Assembly: GCF_022662195.1 (NCBI RefSeq)
Contig: NZ_JAKMCS010000006.1
Span: 89,421-153,420, forward strand
Direction: 5' to 3'
Length of the DNA stretch: 64,000 nt
From: Aestuariivivens insulae
GTDB taxonomy: Bacteria; Bacteroidota; Bacteroidia; Flavobacteriales; Flavobacteriaceae
Shown: piece after piece, positions 26,355-36,894 of the stretch
Numbering within the stretch: position 1 is the stretch's first letter
Layout of the letters: every line of letters starts with the position of its first letter
Position numbers and translations under genes: made by a program
The notes under the pieces: generated by a model
The model's database searches: none
What the model saw: the letters and a program-made list of their open reading frames with translations, nothing else
Told to the model about the DNA's origin: nothing

Positions 26355-27647
26355 TTATGAATTCATGAGGTCTTCAATCTCATCAGCTTCAATAGGAATA
26401 TTTTTCATTAGGTTAAAGGGTTCTCCTTGTTCTTGGATTACCACGTCGTCTTCCAAACGAATGCCAAACCCTTCGTCGGGGATGTAAATACCAGGTTCCA
26501 CAGTAAACACCATGTTGGCTTGCATAGGTTCGGTTAAAATACCGTAATCATGGGTATCTAATCCCATATGGTGCGATGTGCCATGCATAAAATATTTTTT
26601 GTAGGCAGGCCAATCGGGGTTTTCGTTTTGTACATCGGCTTTATCCAAAAGCCCTAAGCCCATTAATTCACTGGTCATTAACTTGCCAACTTCAACATGG
26701 TATTCTGTCCAATCGGTTCCGGGAACCAACATTTTGGTGGCTTCATTTTTAACGCGAATTACAGCATTGTACACGGCTTTTTGTCTCTCGGTAAAACGCC
26801 CGGAAACAGGAATGGAACGGGTCATGTCGCTAGAATAGTTGGCATATTCGGCACCAATATCCAATAAAATTAGGTCGCCTGCTTTGCACTGTTGGTTGTT
26901 TTCTACATAATGTAAAACGTTGGCATTGTTTCCAGAAGCGACAATAGGTGTATAGGCAAATTTTTTAGAACGGTTTCTTAAAAACTCATGCATAAACTCT
27001 GCTTCAATTTCAAACTCCCACACGTCTGGCTTTACAAAATTTAAAACACGTCTAAATCCTTTTTCGGTAATATTACAAGCTTTTTGTATTAAGTCTATTT
27101 CAATGGGATCTTTTACAGAACGTAAACGTTGTAAAATGGGAGCGCTTTTAGCAACAGCATGGGCAGGGTATTTTTCCTTTAACCATTTGGTAAATCGATC
27201 TTCACGTGTTTCTGTTTCTACATTGGCACGATAGTGTTCGTTGGTATTAATATATACGGTGTCGCATTGGGTCATGATTTCAAACATGATTTTTTCCATG
27301 TCCTGTAACCAATAGACTGTTTTAATACCGCTAACTTCAAAAGCTTTGTCCTTGGTTAATTTTTCACCTTCCCAAATGGCGATGTGTTCGTTAGTCTCTT
27401 TTAGAAATAATATTTCACGATGTTTTTCTTTAGGGCAGTCTGGAAACAATATCAATATGCTTTCCTCTTGATCCACACCACTTAAGTAAAATATGTCGCG
27501 ATGCTGCTCAAAGGGCAAAGTGCTATCGGCGCTAATGGGGTATATATCGTTGGAATTAAAAACCGCCAAACTATTGGGCGTCATTTTAGCTGTAAAATTT
27601 TTGCGGTTCTTAATGAACAATTGATTGTTTATTGGGTGATATTTCAT
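26355..27647 (-). CDS. pepP: Xaa-Pro aminopeptidase (aminopeptidase P family)
   Basis: 430 residues from the ATG at 27647 (MKYHPINNQLF); an upstream ATG would add 26 hydrophobic residues not expected for this cytosolic family. M24 metallopeptidase: metal ligands are the two Asp in LLDIGAEYANYSSDMTRS, His in HGTSHHMGLDTHD, Glu in TVEPGIYIPDEG and Glu in RLEDDVVI. It releases N-terminal residues before proline. Transcribed alone, divergent from sdhC. Confidence 0.93.
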   Translation of the reverse strand: MKYHPINNQLFIKNRKNFTAKMTPNSLAVFNSNDIYPISADSTLPFEQHRDIFYLSGVDQEESILILFPDCPKEKHREILFLKETNEHIAIWEGEKLTKDKAFEVSGIKTVYWLQDMEKIMFEIMTQCDTVYINTNEHYRANVETETREDRFTKWLKEKYPAHAVAKSAPILQRLRSVKDPIEIDLIQKACNITEKGFRRVLNFVKPDVWEFEIEAEFMHEFLRNRSKKFAYTPIVASGNNANVLHYVENNQQCKAGDLILLDIGAEYANYSSDMTRSIPVSGRFTERQKAVYNAVIRVKNEATKMLVPGTDWTEYHVEVGKLMTSELMGLGLLDKADVQNENPDWPAYKKYFMHGTSHHMGLDTHDYGILTEPMQANMVFTVEPGIYIPDEGFGIRLEDDVVIQEQGEPFNLMKNIPIEADEIEDLMNS

Positions 27648-27765
27648 GAAAATGTAATTTTTAGGCCATAAAATTAAGCAAACTCGTAATACTATAATAA
27701 AAATCGGCAGATTTATTAACTTCACTTTAAAACCATTCTAAATAGCAAAAACAAGGCACTAGTTA

Positions 27766-27797
27766 TTTGCCTATAAATCTGTCCATAACTACATTTG
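27766..27797 (+). promoter_or_regulatory. Bacteroidota-type promoter for sdhCAB
   Basis: TTTG (27766-27769), 20-nt spacer, then TACATTTG (27790-27797), an exact TAnnTTTG match. It lies 26 nt before the chosen sdhC start. Confidence 0.6.
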
Positions 27798-27823
27798 TAC
27801 ATCTTAAAATTAACTTAAAAATA

Positions 27824-28486
27824 ATGGGCGGATTTTTTAAATCTTCGATTGGGAGGAAGGTAGCCATGGCACTTTCGGCATTCTTTCTCATGATTTTCTT
27901 ATTACAACATTTTATAATTAATCTTTTGTCGGTTTTTAGTGCCGAACTTTTTAACGGGGTATCCCATTTTATGGGAACCAATTGGTTAATACAATTTGTA
28001 ATGCAACCTGTATTGATTTTTGCTGTTGTATACCATTTTATAATGGGATTTGTTTTGGAACTGCAAAACAAAAAAGCAAGGGGAGTAGCCTATGCTAAAA
28101 ACAATGGTGCAGCAAATTCTACTTGGATGAGTAGAAATATGATTTACAGCGGACTTGTTATTTTGGCTTTTTTAGCCTTGCATTTTGCCGATTTTTGGGT
28201 GCATGAAATTAATGTAAAATACATTAATGTACAGCCTGAAGATCCAGCGCGCTATTATCATGAATTGGTTGAAAAATTTGTGCCTATTTGGCGGGTTGCT
28301 GCTTATGCGGTAGCATTTGTGCTTTTAGGTTTGCATTTGGCGCACGGATTTACTTCAGCATTCCAATCGGTAGGTGCTACGGCAGGCCGTAAAAAAGCAT
28401 TACAGCAAATAGGTAGGGCCTATTCCATTATAATTCCACTAGGATTTATAATCATAGCACTTTATCATCATTTAAATCACCATTAA
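27824..28486 (+). CDS. sdhC: Succinate dehydrogenase cytochrome b subunit
   Basis: 220 residues from the ATG at 27824 ([17 protein letters not shown]), where family similarity begins. Membrane anchor with about five transmembrane helices, of the fused cytochrome b558 type that replaces separate SdhC and SdhD. His residues in [31 protein letters not shown] and YHHLNHH are candidate heme ligands. It carries electrons between quinone and the SdhAB part. sdhA follows after 11 nt. Confidence 0.93.
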   Translation: MGGFFKSSIGRKVAMALSAFFLMIFLLQHFIINLLSVFSAELFNGVSHFMGTNWLIQFVMQPVLIFAVVYHFIMGFVLELQNKKARGVAYAKNNGAANSTWMSRNMIYSGLVILAFLALHFADFWVHEINVKYINVQPEDPARYYHELVEKFVPIWRVAAYAVAFVLLGLHLAHGFTSAFQSVGATAGRKKALQQIGRAYSIIIPLGFIIIALYHHLNHH

Positions 28487-28497
28487 TCTATAGAGAC

Positions 28498-30510
28498 ATG
28501 GCATTAGATTCAAAAGTACCGGGAGGTCCAATTAAAGATAAATGGACAAACTATAAAGATAAAATCAATTTAGTAAACCCTGCAAACAAACGTCATATCG
28601 ATGTAATTGTTGTAGGAACAGGTTTGGCAGGAGGCTCTGCATCTGCAACATTGGCAGAGTTAGGCTATAATGTTAAGGCCTTTGCTTATCAGGATTCCCC
28701 ACGTCGCGCACACTCTATTGCGGCACAAGGTGGTATTAATGCAGCTAAAAATTACCAAGGCGATGGCGATTCTACTTACCGTTTATTTTACGATACGGTA
28801 AAAGGAGGTGATTATCGCTCTCGTGAAGCCAATGTGTATCGTTTGGCAGAAGTGTCTGCAAATATTATAGACCAATGTGTGGCACAAGGGGTGCCTTTTG
28901 CTAGAGATTATGGCGGATTGTTGGATAACCGTTCCTTTGGAGGGGTTTTGGTGTCCAGAACGTTTTATGCTAAAGGCCAAACAGGTCAGCAATTGTTGCT
29001 AGGCGCTTATTCTGCAATGAACCGCCAAATTGCTCGTGGTAAAATTGAAATGTTTAATCGCCATGAAATGCTGGATGTGGTTGTTGTAGACGGTAAAGCC
29101 CGAGGTATTATTGCCCGTAATTTAGTAACTGGAGAAATTGAGCGACATTCTGCCCATGCTGTAGTAATTGCATCGGGAGGTTATGGAAATGTTTATTTCC
29201 TATCTACCAATGCCATGGGAAGTAATGCTACTGCAGCTTGGAAAATCCATAAAAAAGGAGCCTATTTTGCTAATCCATGTTATACACAAATTCACCCAAC
29301 CTGTATTCCGCGTTCAGGAGATTACCAGTCTAAATTAACGTTGATGTCGGAATCACTGCGTAACGATGGCCGTATTTGGGTGCCAAAAAACATGGAAGAC
29401 GTTATTGCGATTCGGGAAGGACGTAAAAAACCAACCGATTTATCGGAAGACGAACGCGATTATTACTTAGAGCGTCGTTACCCTGCATTTGGTAACTTAG
29501 TGCCTCGCGATGTGGCTTCCCGTGCGGCGAAGGAACGTTGCGATGCGGGTTATGGGGTAAATGCAACAGGAGAAGCGGTGTATTTAGATTTTGCTTCAGC
29601 CATAGAACGCTACGGTAAGGAGCAAGCTAAAATTCATAATATACAAAATCCTTCAAAAGAAAAGATAATTGAACTTGGAGAGAAAATCGTAGAGGCCAAG
29701 TATGGTAACTTATTTCAGATGTATGAAAAGATTGTTGATGAGAACCCATACAAAACGCCAATGATGATTTATCCGGCAACACACTATACTATGGGAGGTG
29801 TTTGGGTAGATTATAACTTAATGACTACTATTCCTGGTTGTTACTGTATTGGTGAAGCTAACTTTTCAGACCATGGTGCTAACCGCCTAGGGGCTTCGGC
29901 TTTAATGCAAGGTCTGGCCGATGGTTATTTTGTATTACCATATACTATTGGGGATTATTTATCCAATGATATCCGTACAGGAAAAATACCTACCGATTCA
30001 CCTGAGTTTGAAGAAGCTGAAAAAGCAGTTCAGGACAGAATAGATTTCTTTATTAATAACAAGGGATCTAAATCTGTTGACTATTTCCATAAAAAACTTG
30101 GAAAAGTAATGTGGGATAAAGTGGGGATGGCTCGTAATGAAAAAGGTTTAAAAGAAGCCATGTCTGAGATTAAACAAATTCGTGAGGAGTTCTGGAAAGA
30201 GGTGAAAGTACCAGGAATTGCTAACGAGATGAATCCAGAATTGGAAAAAGCTGGACGTGTGGCCGATTTCTTGGAGCTAGGTGAATTATTTGCTAAAGAT
30301 GCTTTAATGAGAGAGGAATCTTGTGGTGGTCACTTTAGGGAAGAATCGGTTGAAGAAAGTGGCGAGCAAAAAGGAGAAGCAAAGCGTAATGATAAAGATT
30401 TTGCTTTTGTAGCAGCATGGGAATATAAAGGAGAACCTGCCGATGCCGTTTTACATAAAGAAGAATTAGAGTTTAAGGATATAGAATTAAAACAACGTTC
30501 ATATAAATAA
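28498..30510 (+). CDS. sdhA: Succinate dehydrogenase / fumarate reductase flavoprotein subunit
   Basis: 670 residues. Oxidises succinate to fumarate in the TCA cycle. An FAD-binding [18 protein letters not shown] is near the N-terminus, HSIAAQGG carries the His for covalent FAD, and [14 protein letters not shown] is the conserved C-terminal FAD motif. The active-site stretch is HPTCIP and the catalytic region holds RGGxx-type Arg residues ([10 protein letters not shown]). Lies between sdhC and sdhB with 11- and 7-nt gaps, so one operon. Confidence 0.96.
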   Translation: MALDSKVPGGPIKDKWTNYKDKINLVNPANKRHIDVIVVGTGLAGGSASATLAELGYNVKAFAYQDSPRRAHSIAAQGGINAAKNYQGDGDSTYRLFYDTVKGGDYRSREANVYRLAEVSANIIDQCVAQGVPFARDYGGLLDNRSFGGVLVSRTFYAKGQTGQQLLLGAYSAMNRQIARGKIEMFNRHEMLDVVVVDGKARGIIARNLVTGEIERHSAHAVVIASGGYGNVYFLSTNAMGSNATAAWKIHKKGAYFANPCYTQIHPTCIPRSGDYQSKLTLMSESLRNDGRIWVPKNMEDVIAIREGRKKPTDLSEDERDYYLERRYPAFGNLVPRDVASRAAKERCDAGYGVNATGEAVYLDFASAIERYGKEQAKIHNIQNPSKEKIIELGEKIVEAKYGNLFQMYEKIVDENPYKTPMMIYPATHYTMGGVWVDYNLMTTIPGCYCIGEANFSDHGANRLGASALMQGLADGYFVLPYTIGDYLSNDIRTGKIPTDSPEFEEAEKAVQDRIDFFINNKGSKSVDYFHKKLGKVMWDKVGMARNEKGLKEAMSEIKQIREEFWKEVKVPGIANEMNPELEKAGRVADFLELGELFAKDALMREESCGGHFREESVEESGEQKGEAKRNDKDFAFVAAWEYKGEPADAVLHKEELEFKDIELKQRSYK

Positions 30511-30517
30511 GGAGACT

Positions 30518-31258
30518 ATGAATTTGACACTTAAGATTTGGAGACAAAAAGATGCTTCTTCTAAGGGGCAAATGGTAGATTATAAGGTTACCGATATATC
30601 AGAGCATATGTCTTTCTTGGAAATGATGGATGTTTTAAACGAGCAATTAATTAATGCTGGTGAAGAGCCTGTAGCATTCGATCATGATTGCCGTGAAGGT
30701 ATTTGTGGGATGTGTTCCATGTATATAAACGGTGAAGCACATGGTCCCGATAGAGGCGTAACAACCTGTCAGTTACATATGCGTATGTTTAAGGATGGAG
30801 ACACCATAACTATCGAACCATTTAGGGCCGCCGCTTTTCCGGTAATTAAGGATTTGGTTGTGGATAGGACAGCTTTTGAGCGTATTCAACAAGCAGGAGG
30901 TTATATTTCAGTAAATACTTCAGGAAATACCCAAGATGCCAATGCCATTCCTATTTCAAAACACGCTGCAGATGAAGCTATGGATGCAGCAACCTGTATA
31001 GGTTGTGGTGCTTGTGTAGCAACCTGTAAAAACTCTAGCGCGATGTTATTTGTTGGTGCTAAAGTTAGTCAGTATGCCTTATTGCCACAAGGACAAGTAG
31101 AAGCTGCAGATCGCGTTAGGAATATGGTCGAGCAAATGGATTTGGAAGGCTTTGGAAACTGTACCAATACCGGTGCATGTGAAGTAGAATGTCCTAAAGG
31201 AATTTCTTTGGAGAATATTGCCAGAATGAACAGAGAGTTGATGAAGGCTTCTATTTAA
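30518..31258 (+). CDS. sdhB: Succinate dehydrogenase iron-sulfur subunit
   Basis: 246 residues. Three Fe-S centres pass electrons from FAD to quinone. The 2Fe-2S ligands are in [19 protein letters not shown] with the last Cys in [19 protein letters not shown] binds the 4Fe-4S cluster and [14 protein letters not shown] completes the 3Fe-4S site. Last gene of sdhCAB, followed by a terminator at 31289-31317. Fe-S centres probably depend on the suf genes in this window. Confidence 0.96.
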   Translation: MNLTLKIWRQKDASSKGQMVDYKVTDISEHMSFLEMMDVLNEQLINAGEEPVAFDHDCREGICGMCSMYINGEAHGPDRGVTTCQLHMRMFKDGDTITIEPFRAAAFPVIKDLVVDRTAFERIQQAGGYISVNTSGNTQDANAIPISKHAADEAMDAATCIGCGACVATCKNSSAMLFVGAKVSQYALLPQGQVEAADRVRNMVEQMDLEGFGNCTNTGACEVECPKGISLENIARMNRELMKASI

Positions 31259-31288
31259 GAAACATTAGCAAATAAATAATATAATTAA

Positions 31289-31317
31289 GGCCCATATCTT
31301 AGATGTGGGTCTTTTTT
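31289..31317 (+). terminator. Terminator of sdhCAB
   Basis: Stem GGCCCATATC/GATGTGGGTC with one GU pair and a TTA loop, followed by CTTTTTTG; 30 nt after the sdhB stop. Confidence 0.85.
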
Positions 31318-31331
31318 GTTAGCTTTAAGCT

Positions 31332-32252
31332 ATGATAAAACCGATTATGGCAAAGCTTATTTTCCACCTATTCTTTTTTTGCTTTCTGTTTAGTGTCAAC
31401 CTAGGTGCACAGGAATCGTTGTTTTGTAAAGAGCAGTTGTTAACCCACAGCAAAAACTTATCTTCCGATGCCTTTGAGGGCAGGCGTACCGGAACCAAAG
31501 GTGCTATTAAAACCAAAAAGTATATTATTAATGTGTTTACTAAACTAGGGGTTAAACCTTTACGAAAAACATACGAGCAACCATTTATGTTTTCAAAACA
31601 AAAAAAGGAATATCATGGAGTTAATGTTTTGGGGGTAATTAAAGGAACCGTTAAACCAGATAAATATATTGTTATTAGTGCGCATTACGATCATGAAGGT
31701 ATTAAAAACGGGAAGATTTACAATGGAGCCGACGATAACGCATCTGGTGTGGGAGCACTGTTTAGTATTGCAGAATATTTAAAAAATAATCCGCCAAAAC
31801 ATTCGGTTATTTTAGCTGCTTTCGATGGTGAAGAACTGGGACTTCAAGGTTCTAAGTATTTTGTGGATCATACTGTTGTGCCTTTTAAAAGTATTCTTTT
31901 GAATATTAATATGGATATGATAAGCCGAAGCGATAAGAAAGAGTTGTATGTTGTTGGTGCAAAAAGTCACCCCATTTTTAAACCTGTTTTTTCAAATTAT
32001 AAAAACTCTTGTAAAGACATTAAACTTTTAATAGGACATGATGGTTATGACGATAAAGAGAATTGGATTTATTCATCAGACCATGCATCGTTTTATAAAA
32101 AAGGCATTCCGTTTTTATATTTTGGTGTTGAAGACCATGAGGATTACCACGAACCTACCGATGATTTTGAAAAAATACACCCAGAGTTTTATTATCATGC
32201 CGTAATGAAAATCATTGCCATTTTTAATCAAATCGATTCTCGTTCTTTTTAA
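31332..32252 (+). CDS. M28 family zinc peptidase, secreted
   Basis: 306 residues; start at 31332 or at the internal ATG at 31347 (MAKLIFH). A signal peptide (FHLFFFCFLFSVNLGAQ) leads to export. Zinc ligands of family M28 are in ISAHYDHEG, GADDNASGVG, DGEELGLQGS and NMDMISR, with a final His in EDHEDYHEPTDDF. An aminopeptidase role is usual for the family. Lies just after the sdhCAB terminator, so it needs its own promoter. Confidence 0.9.
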   Translation: MIKPIMAKLIFHLFFFCFLFSVNLGAQESLFCKEQLLTHSKNLSSDAFEGRRTGTKGAIKTKKYIINVFTKLGVKPLRKTYEQPFMFSKQKKEYHGVNVLGVIKGTVKPDKYIVISAHYDHEGIKNGKIYNGADDNASGVGALFSIAEYLKNNPPKHSVILAAFDGEELGLQGSKYFVDHTVVPFKSILLNINMDMISRSDKKELYVVGAKSHPIFKPVFSNYKNSCKDIKLLIGHDGYDDKENWIYSSDHASFYKKGIPFLYFGVEDHEDYHEPTDDFEKIHPEFYYHAVMKIIAIFNQIDSRSF

Positions 32253-32308
32253 AAATTACAAGAAGTTTGTTTAATAGTAGTTATGTCACTTCTGTAAAGG
32301 TCAACTAA

Positions 32309-32354
32309 TTCGAGTGATTTTACGAAACATAGTGAAGTAAAATTGTATCGAGAA
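32309..32354. repeat. Imperfect inverted repeat between convergent genes
   Basis: TTCGAGTGATTTTACG is followed after a short loop by GTAAAATTGTATCGAGAA, forming an imperfect stem. It fills the gap between the M28 gene and the large outer-membrane gene and could act as a bidirectional terminator or be a dispersed repeat. Confidence 0.6.
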
Positions 32355-32360
32355 GCTGGG

Positions 32361-35300
32361 TTAAAAATACGCCTTTAACTGTACACTCCCCGTATGTATG
32401 GTTTTACTGGTTTTTGTTTTTCTGCCAAAGTAGCTTAAGTTAAGATCTAAAAAAGAGGTTAGCTTTTTTTGTGCCAATAAAGACCAGGTAAAGTTTGTGC
32501 CTGGTTGAAGCCCTTCTAACATTTGGTAAGCTACAGGGGTATTGGGGTTTCCGGTAAAACGATTCGAAAAATAATTGAATTCCCCATTAATGGCCCCTTT
32601 TTCATTTTTAGTTAAAGTGAATGATGTCCCGTACTTTTGCTGATTTAGGCTTTCTTCATTTCCAATAGTATTATCCTTGCTGGCATGCTGATAATAAATA
32701 TCGAATCTGGAATTGTCGCCAAAAAGATAAGATAGTTTAGGGTTAAATCGGGCTTCATCGAAATTGTAATTTTTGCTGGTAAAATTTTGACTGATGCTTT
32801 CGGTATTGTCCAAAGCAGAGTTTAATGTAATGAGCCAACTTTCCATTATTTTATGGTTAAAATTAATTTGATGGCTCCTTAAATGGTTTTCAATAAGCCC
32901 TATAGACAAGGTGTTTTGGGATTTGTTGGAAAGATAGGTGTAAGACGTTGTATAACGTTGCTTGCCACGATTAAAAAATAGCACATTTCTAAAGTTTAAC
33001 TGTAATCCTAATTGATTGTCATTATTAGCCTTAAAAGGATTTAGGTTGAAATTATTGCCATCTCGTTTAACTTTACGGTCAATTAAATAACTGGTTTGGT
33101 TATAGAAATGCGACCAGAATTTTTCAGTTTTATTTTTGGAAACCGACCAATGTGCCGGGTTTATGGTTAAGGTTTGGCTCAATCTATTTTGGTGGGTTTT
33201 TATATAGACCCTATTTGGTAACAGTACTCTAATGTATTTCCCTTGATCTTGAAATTGGGCAATTTCAAATTCCTCAAGCTCCTGTATGCCATTATTGTTG
33301 TAGTCTATCCATGTGTAGGTGCCTTGTCCAGGTTCAACCTCAATATAGGTAAAATCCTGTTGTGGCAAGGAACCAGAGTTGGTTTCAAAAATGGTATGCC
33401 ATTGTATAAGCTGCTCAAAAACCTTTTGGAGGTATTGTAGGCGTGAGTTTAAAGACTGTTCTTTTCCTGTGCTAGTTGAAGTCGAAGTATTGGTGCCTTC
33501 TTCATGTTTTAAGGTTCTGTAATTCACATAAAGCGATAAATTGGTGTTTTTGTTTTGTACAAGCCTAGAATCTAAATAGAAGGTGTTGGATGTATTGACC
33601 TTTTGCAGCTGGTTGTCCCTAATACTGTCATTCACCCTGTTTTTATAGCCTATTTCAGCAAAAACCTTGGTGCTGTCTCCAATGCCTGTAAATAGTTCGT
33701 AGGATTTAAACCGCTGACTTAACGGGGTGAGGTTTTGTGTGGAAACCTCACGTTGTTCGTTGTCTTCAACAGCAAGTTTGGTGCCTATCCAGCTTTTTTT
33801 CATACTGTAGGCAATACGGTTGAATGTCCTTAAAAAAGTTGAGGTATTTGTATTGGAATGGGCATTTAATACACTGGAGCTAGACGAAATTTGAAATTTG
33901 TTTAAAAGCAAATTAGTATTTAAAACATGCCTGTTACCATTAAAACCTTCCGAAAAATTTAAATGCTCAAACTGGTAATTGATAAATCCTTTTTTAGGAT
34001 GGTAGGTCTGAATACCTGAATATACTAGTTTTTGGTTTCCTAAATTGCTTATCGCTTCATTTCCGGTAGGTTGTTCTAGGTTCCAATCGCGATTAAATTC
34101 GGCTTTGTACAGGCGTTGGATGGTACGGTAGTTGGCATCGATAACGTCGGTATCCACATAAGCGTTAACTGTCCAAGAGCTATCCCGTTTTATTAGGGTT
34201 TGTTCTGCTTTAAGCTTGCCTGCGAAGCCATCGTTGTTGCCATCATCTGTGGTTGAAAATAAGTTCAGGTCGTTTTTGCTTCCTGAAACTTCAAAGCTTA
34301 TGTTGGTTTTTTCATTCGGATTATAAGCCCCATTAACAACGGCAATTTGCAGTTTTGTAGGTGCTACCAATTGCACAATGGGAGCGTAATTGCCCTGTCC
34401 TACACCTATAAATTCGTAAATATTGTTAATGGCATTGGTACTGCTTAGAATATAATCACCCTGTCCATCGCCAACCAAACTAAAAGTAACACGGTATAAT
34501 TCATCTTCGGGATTGTTTGAAAACACAAAAGCTTCAACACCATTTATCAATTCTTTTTTATACAAAATCCTATTGTCACTGTAGGTTTCCTGAACTTCGG
34601 AAGGAGCGACCATCTGGCTTCGGTCGTCACCAGCATTGGACAGTATTTGCACTTGTGCTTCCGATAGGTTTTGCTGTAAGGGTTGGTTTTTGGCATCGTT
34701 TTCAGAATATACCGAAACCCCAAGTTTAAATTTGTTGCTTTTATAGTTGCCCCCACCGTAAGCTACCAAACGCGAATAATTTCGTTCGCTAAACTGGTAG
34801 TCGACCGTAATGCGCATTTCCGAAGTAATGGGAAAGGTAGAATTGAAAATAATTTCACCCGCATTATAATCGATAATATAGTCTTGGTCTTCACCCCGCT
34901 TAACAGGGGCGCCATTTACATAAACGGTTTCACTGCCCGAAACGATAAGCACAAAAAGTTCGCCGTTGCGGCCCTGTAATTTATAGGGGCCTTGGTTGCC
35001 CTCTTGTGCAGTAAACTGACTCGTAGTGAATTGCCCCCTAACCAGAGCTCCAGCTGCAAATAAGTTGGTTTGCTGGTCTTCATCGCCCAGATTTGCATTA
35101 ACAAAGAGGCCTTGAACGCGTTTGGAAAAATTGGCGAAATAAGAGTTGGTGTTTTGTAAATCGATATCGCCGGCACGAATGTTCCACTTATCGCTAAAGA
35201 GTTCAATGAATACTTGGTCGAACTCGTCCAATCGCTGTGAATAACCACTCTCCTGTAACGGAATGTTGGCATCCTGAATAGAAGCACGCAAAGAGACTTT

Positions 35301-35804
35301 ATCATTAAGTTTTCCAGTGATTTGTAAATCGAGCTCACTGTTTAAAACCGAATTCTGGTTGTTGCCAATTGTCACACCACGGGAAATACTTCCAGAAGTG
35401 GTTAGCCCATCAAAAGGGATGAAGTTATTGTTGCGGTTGGTTTCAGATAGCTTATAAAGTGTTTGGGCGTTTTCGTTATTTTCAACAATAATAGTATCAT
35501 CCAATTGTTTATAGGTCTTGGTTAAAAACTCTGGGAATTTCAAATAGTTGATAATAATGGAATCGGTTGCTATGGTTTTTTTAAAAGTTAAAATGGCCTT
35601 TGGGAAATCAACATGATAATAAGTAGTATCTATTGGGATGCCCTTCTTTGTTTTAATTGAAAATCTGTGTGGATTTATACTAACACTATCAATATTAATC
35701 GAGTCTTTTATGGCTACTTTTATAGTTCTATAATTAGATTCCAGATCTTGCGAAAACCCGAAAACACCAATACAGAGTACAATAAAAGTAAGTATATGTT
35801 TCAT
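32361..35804 (-). CDS. Large outer-membrane beta-barrel protein, unknown function
   Basis: 1147 residues. Signal peptide ends near FGFSQ. The N-terminal 130 residues form a small beta domain; from GSISRGVTIGNNQNSVLNSE on there are many amphipathic strands with Asn/Gln-rich turns, and the chain ends in VQLKAYF, a typical C-terminal barrel strand with Phe. Motifs such as SLRASIQDANIPLQ, SDKWNIRAGDIDL and YVNGAPVKRGEDQDYIIDY recur in flavobacterial surface proteins, some distantly similar to SprA-type proteins; I cannot assign a family. It stands alone, convergent with the M28 gene. Confidence 0.75.
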   Translation of the reverse strand: MKHILTFIVLCIGVFGFSQDLESNYRTIKVAIKDSINIDSVSINPHRFSIKTKKGIPIDTTYYHVDFPKAILTFKKTIATDSIIINYLKFPEFLTKTYKQLDDTIIVENNENAQTLYKLSETNRNNNFIPFDGLTTSGSISRGVTIGNNQNSVLNSELDLQITGKLNDKVSLRASIQDANIPLQESGYSQRLDEFDQVFIELFSDKWNIRAGDIDLQNTNSYFANFSKRVQGLFVNANLGDEDQQTNLFAAGALVRGQFTTSQFTAQEGNQGPYKLQGRNGELFVLIVSGSETVYVNGAPVKRGEDQDYIIDYNAGEIIFNSTFPITSEMRITVDYQFSERNYSRLVAYGGGNYKSNKFKLGVSVYSENDAKNQPLQQNLSEAQVQILSNAGDDRSQMVAPSEVQETYSDNRILYKKELINGVEAFVFSNNPEDELYRVTFSLVGDGQGDYILSSTNAINNIYEFIGVGQGNYAPIVQLVAPTKLQIAVVNGAYNPNEKTNISFEVSGSKNDLNLFSTTDDGNNDGFAGKLKAEQTLIKRDSSWTVNAYVDTDVIDANYRTIQRLYKAEFNRDWNLEQPTGNEAISNLGNQKLVYSGIQTYHPKKGFINYQFEHLNFSEGFNGNRHVLNTNLLLNKFQISSSSSVLNAHSNTNTSTFLRTFNRIAYSMKKSWIGTKLAVEDNEQREVSTQNLTPLSQRFKSYELFTGIGDSTKVFAEIGYKNRVNDSIRDNQLQKVNTSNTFYLDSRLVQNKNTNLSLYVNYRTLKHEEGTNTSTSTSTGKEQSLNSRLQYLQKVFEQLIQWHTIFETNSGSLPQQDFTYIEVEPGQGTYTWIDYNNNGIQELEEFEIAQFQDQGKYIRVLLPNRVYIKTHQNRLSQTLTINPAHWSVSKNKTEKFWSHFYNQTSYLIDRKVKRDGNNFNLNPFKANNDNQLGLQLNFRNVLFFNRGKQRYTTSYTYLSNKSQNTLSIGLIENHLRSHQINFNHKIMESWLITLNSALDNTESISQNFTSKNYNFDEARFNPKLSYLFGDNSRFDIYYQHASKDNTIGNEESLNQQKYGTSFTLTKNEKGAINGEFNYFSNRFTGNPNTPVAYQMLEGLQPGTNFTWSLLAQKKLTSFLDLNLSYFGRKTKTSKTIHTGSVQLKAYF

Positions 35805-35829
35805 CTGTTAATGTCTATTGTTTCTTAAT

Positions 35830-35867
35830 GGTCACGCTTCGACTAAGCTCAGCTCAGGAATGTAACC
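35830..35867. repeat. 38-bp dispersed repeat, left copy
   Basis: Matches 38089-38126 in inverted orientation at 35 of 38 positions. Core TTCGACTAAGCTCAGC. The two copies flank the xth-ompA pair. Confidence 0.8.
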
Positions 35868-35871
35868 TTTG

Positions 35872-35919
35872 ATGATTAAAACAATTGTTTTGATTTGTTT
35901 TTAAAGTTGTTTTAATCAT
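35872..35919. repeat. 13-bp perfect inverted repeat in divergent promoter region
   Basis: ATGATTAAAACAA (35872-35884) and TTGTTTTAATCAT (35907-35919) are perfect complements around a 22-nt loop. It lies between the divergent starts of the outer-membrane gene and xth; may be an operator or a remnant hairpin. The remaining 35920-36106 shows nothing recognised. Confidence 0.5.
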
Positions 35920-36106
35920 GTCGGTTTCATCAAATATTAAAACAACGCATTTAAACTATTATTGTTGATAGTTTTTGTTAAAACTCCTATGCTTATTAAT
36001 AGTGTAAAAGTAAGGTATTATTTATTTTAGCTGAAAATCAATACGCTTTTTTCGGAGCGCATAATGCTCGACTGAAAGAGAGCCCCAAAATTAATATTTA
36101 TAACAT

Positions 36107-36871
36107 ATGAAAATTATATCCTATAACGTAAACGGAATTCGTGCAGCACTTAATAAAGGTTTTATCGATTGGCTTAAGGCCGCCAATCCAGATGTGATAT
36201 GTTTGCAAGAAATAAAGGCTTTAAAGGAACAATTGGATTTAGATGTTTTTACAGAAGCAGGCTACATCCATCAATATTGGTTTAGTGCCGAAAAAAAAGG
36301 CTATAGTGGGGTTGCTATTTTAAGTAAAATAAAACCAGATCATGTCGAGTATGGCACAGGAATTGAGTCAATGGATGTCGAAGGTCGCAATTTACGTGCA
36401 GATTTCGATGGCGTGTCCGTGATGAGTCTGTATTTGCCATCTGGAACCAACGATGCACGTTTAAACCACAAGCTGGAGTATATGGATATGTTTCAAGAGT
36501 ATGTTAATACCCTTAAAAAAGAAGTGCCCCATTTAATTATTTGTGGCGATTATAATATTTGCCACGAAGAAATTGATATCCATAACCCTAAAGGCTTAAA
36601 AAATGTTTCTGGATTTTTGCCTGTAGAACGCAAATGGATTGGTAATTTTATTGATAGTGGATTTATTGACTCGTTCCGCTTTTTAAACCCTGAAAAACAA
36701 CAGTATAGCTGGTGGAGTTACCGCGCCAATGCACGGGCAAACAACAAAGGTTGGCGTTTGGATTATGCTATGGTTGCCCAACCATTACAAGAAAACATTA
36801 AAAGAGCCGTTATCCTATCGGATGCTGTTCATAGCGACCACTGTCCGATTTTAGTTGAAATTGATAAATAG
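36107..36871 (+). CDS. xth: Exodeoxyribonuclease III (AP endonuclease)
   Basis: 254 residues, the usual size. Cuts DNA at abasic sites and degrades 3' ends in base-excision repair. NVNGIRAALNKGF, CLQEIKALKEQLD (Glu metal ligand), ICGDYNICHEEIDIHNP and the final SDHCPILVEI with the catalytic Asp-His pair are visible. It lies 23 nt before the OmpA lipoprotein gene. Confidence 0.95.
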   Translation: MKIISYNVNGIRAALNKGFIDWLKAANPDVICLQEIKALKEQLDLDVFTEAGYIHQYWFSAEKKGYSGVAILSKIKPDHVEYGTGIESMDVEGRNLRADFDGVSVMSLYLPSGTNDARLNHKLEYMDMFQEYVNTLKKEVPHLIICGDYNICHEEIDIHNPKGLKNVSGFLPVERKWIGNFIDSGFIDSFRFLNPEKQQYSWWSYRANARANNKGWRLDYAMVAQPLQENIKRAVILSDAVHSDHCPILVEIDK

Positions 36872-36894
36872 AATAATTTTTGAACCCTTAAAAG

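Noticed and set aside
34517-35338. Several 60-140 codon frames overlapping the large outer-membrane gene
   Set aside because: They overlap a continuous 1147-codon frame with signal peptide and barrel pattern and show no motif.
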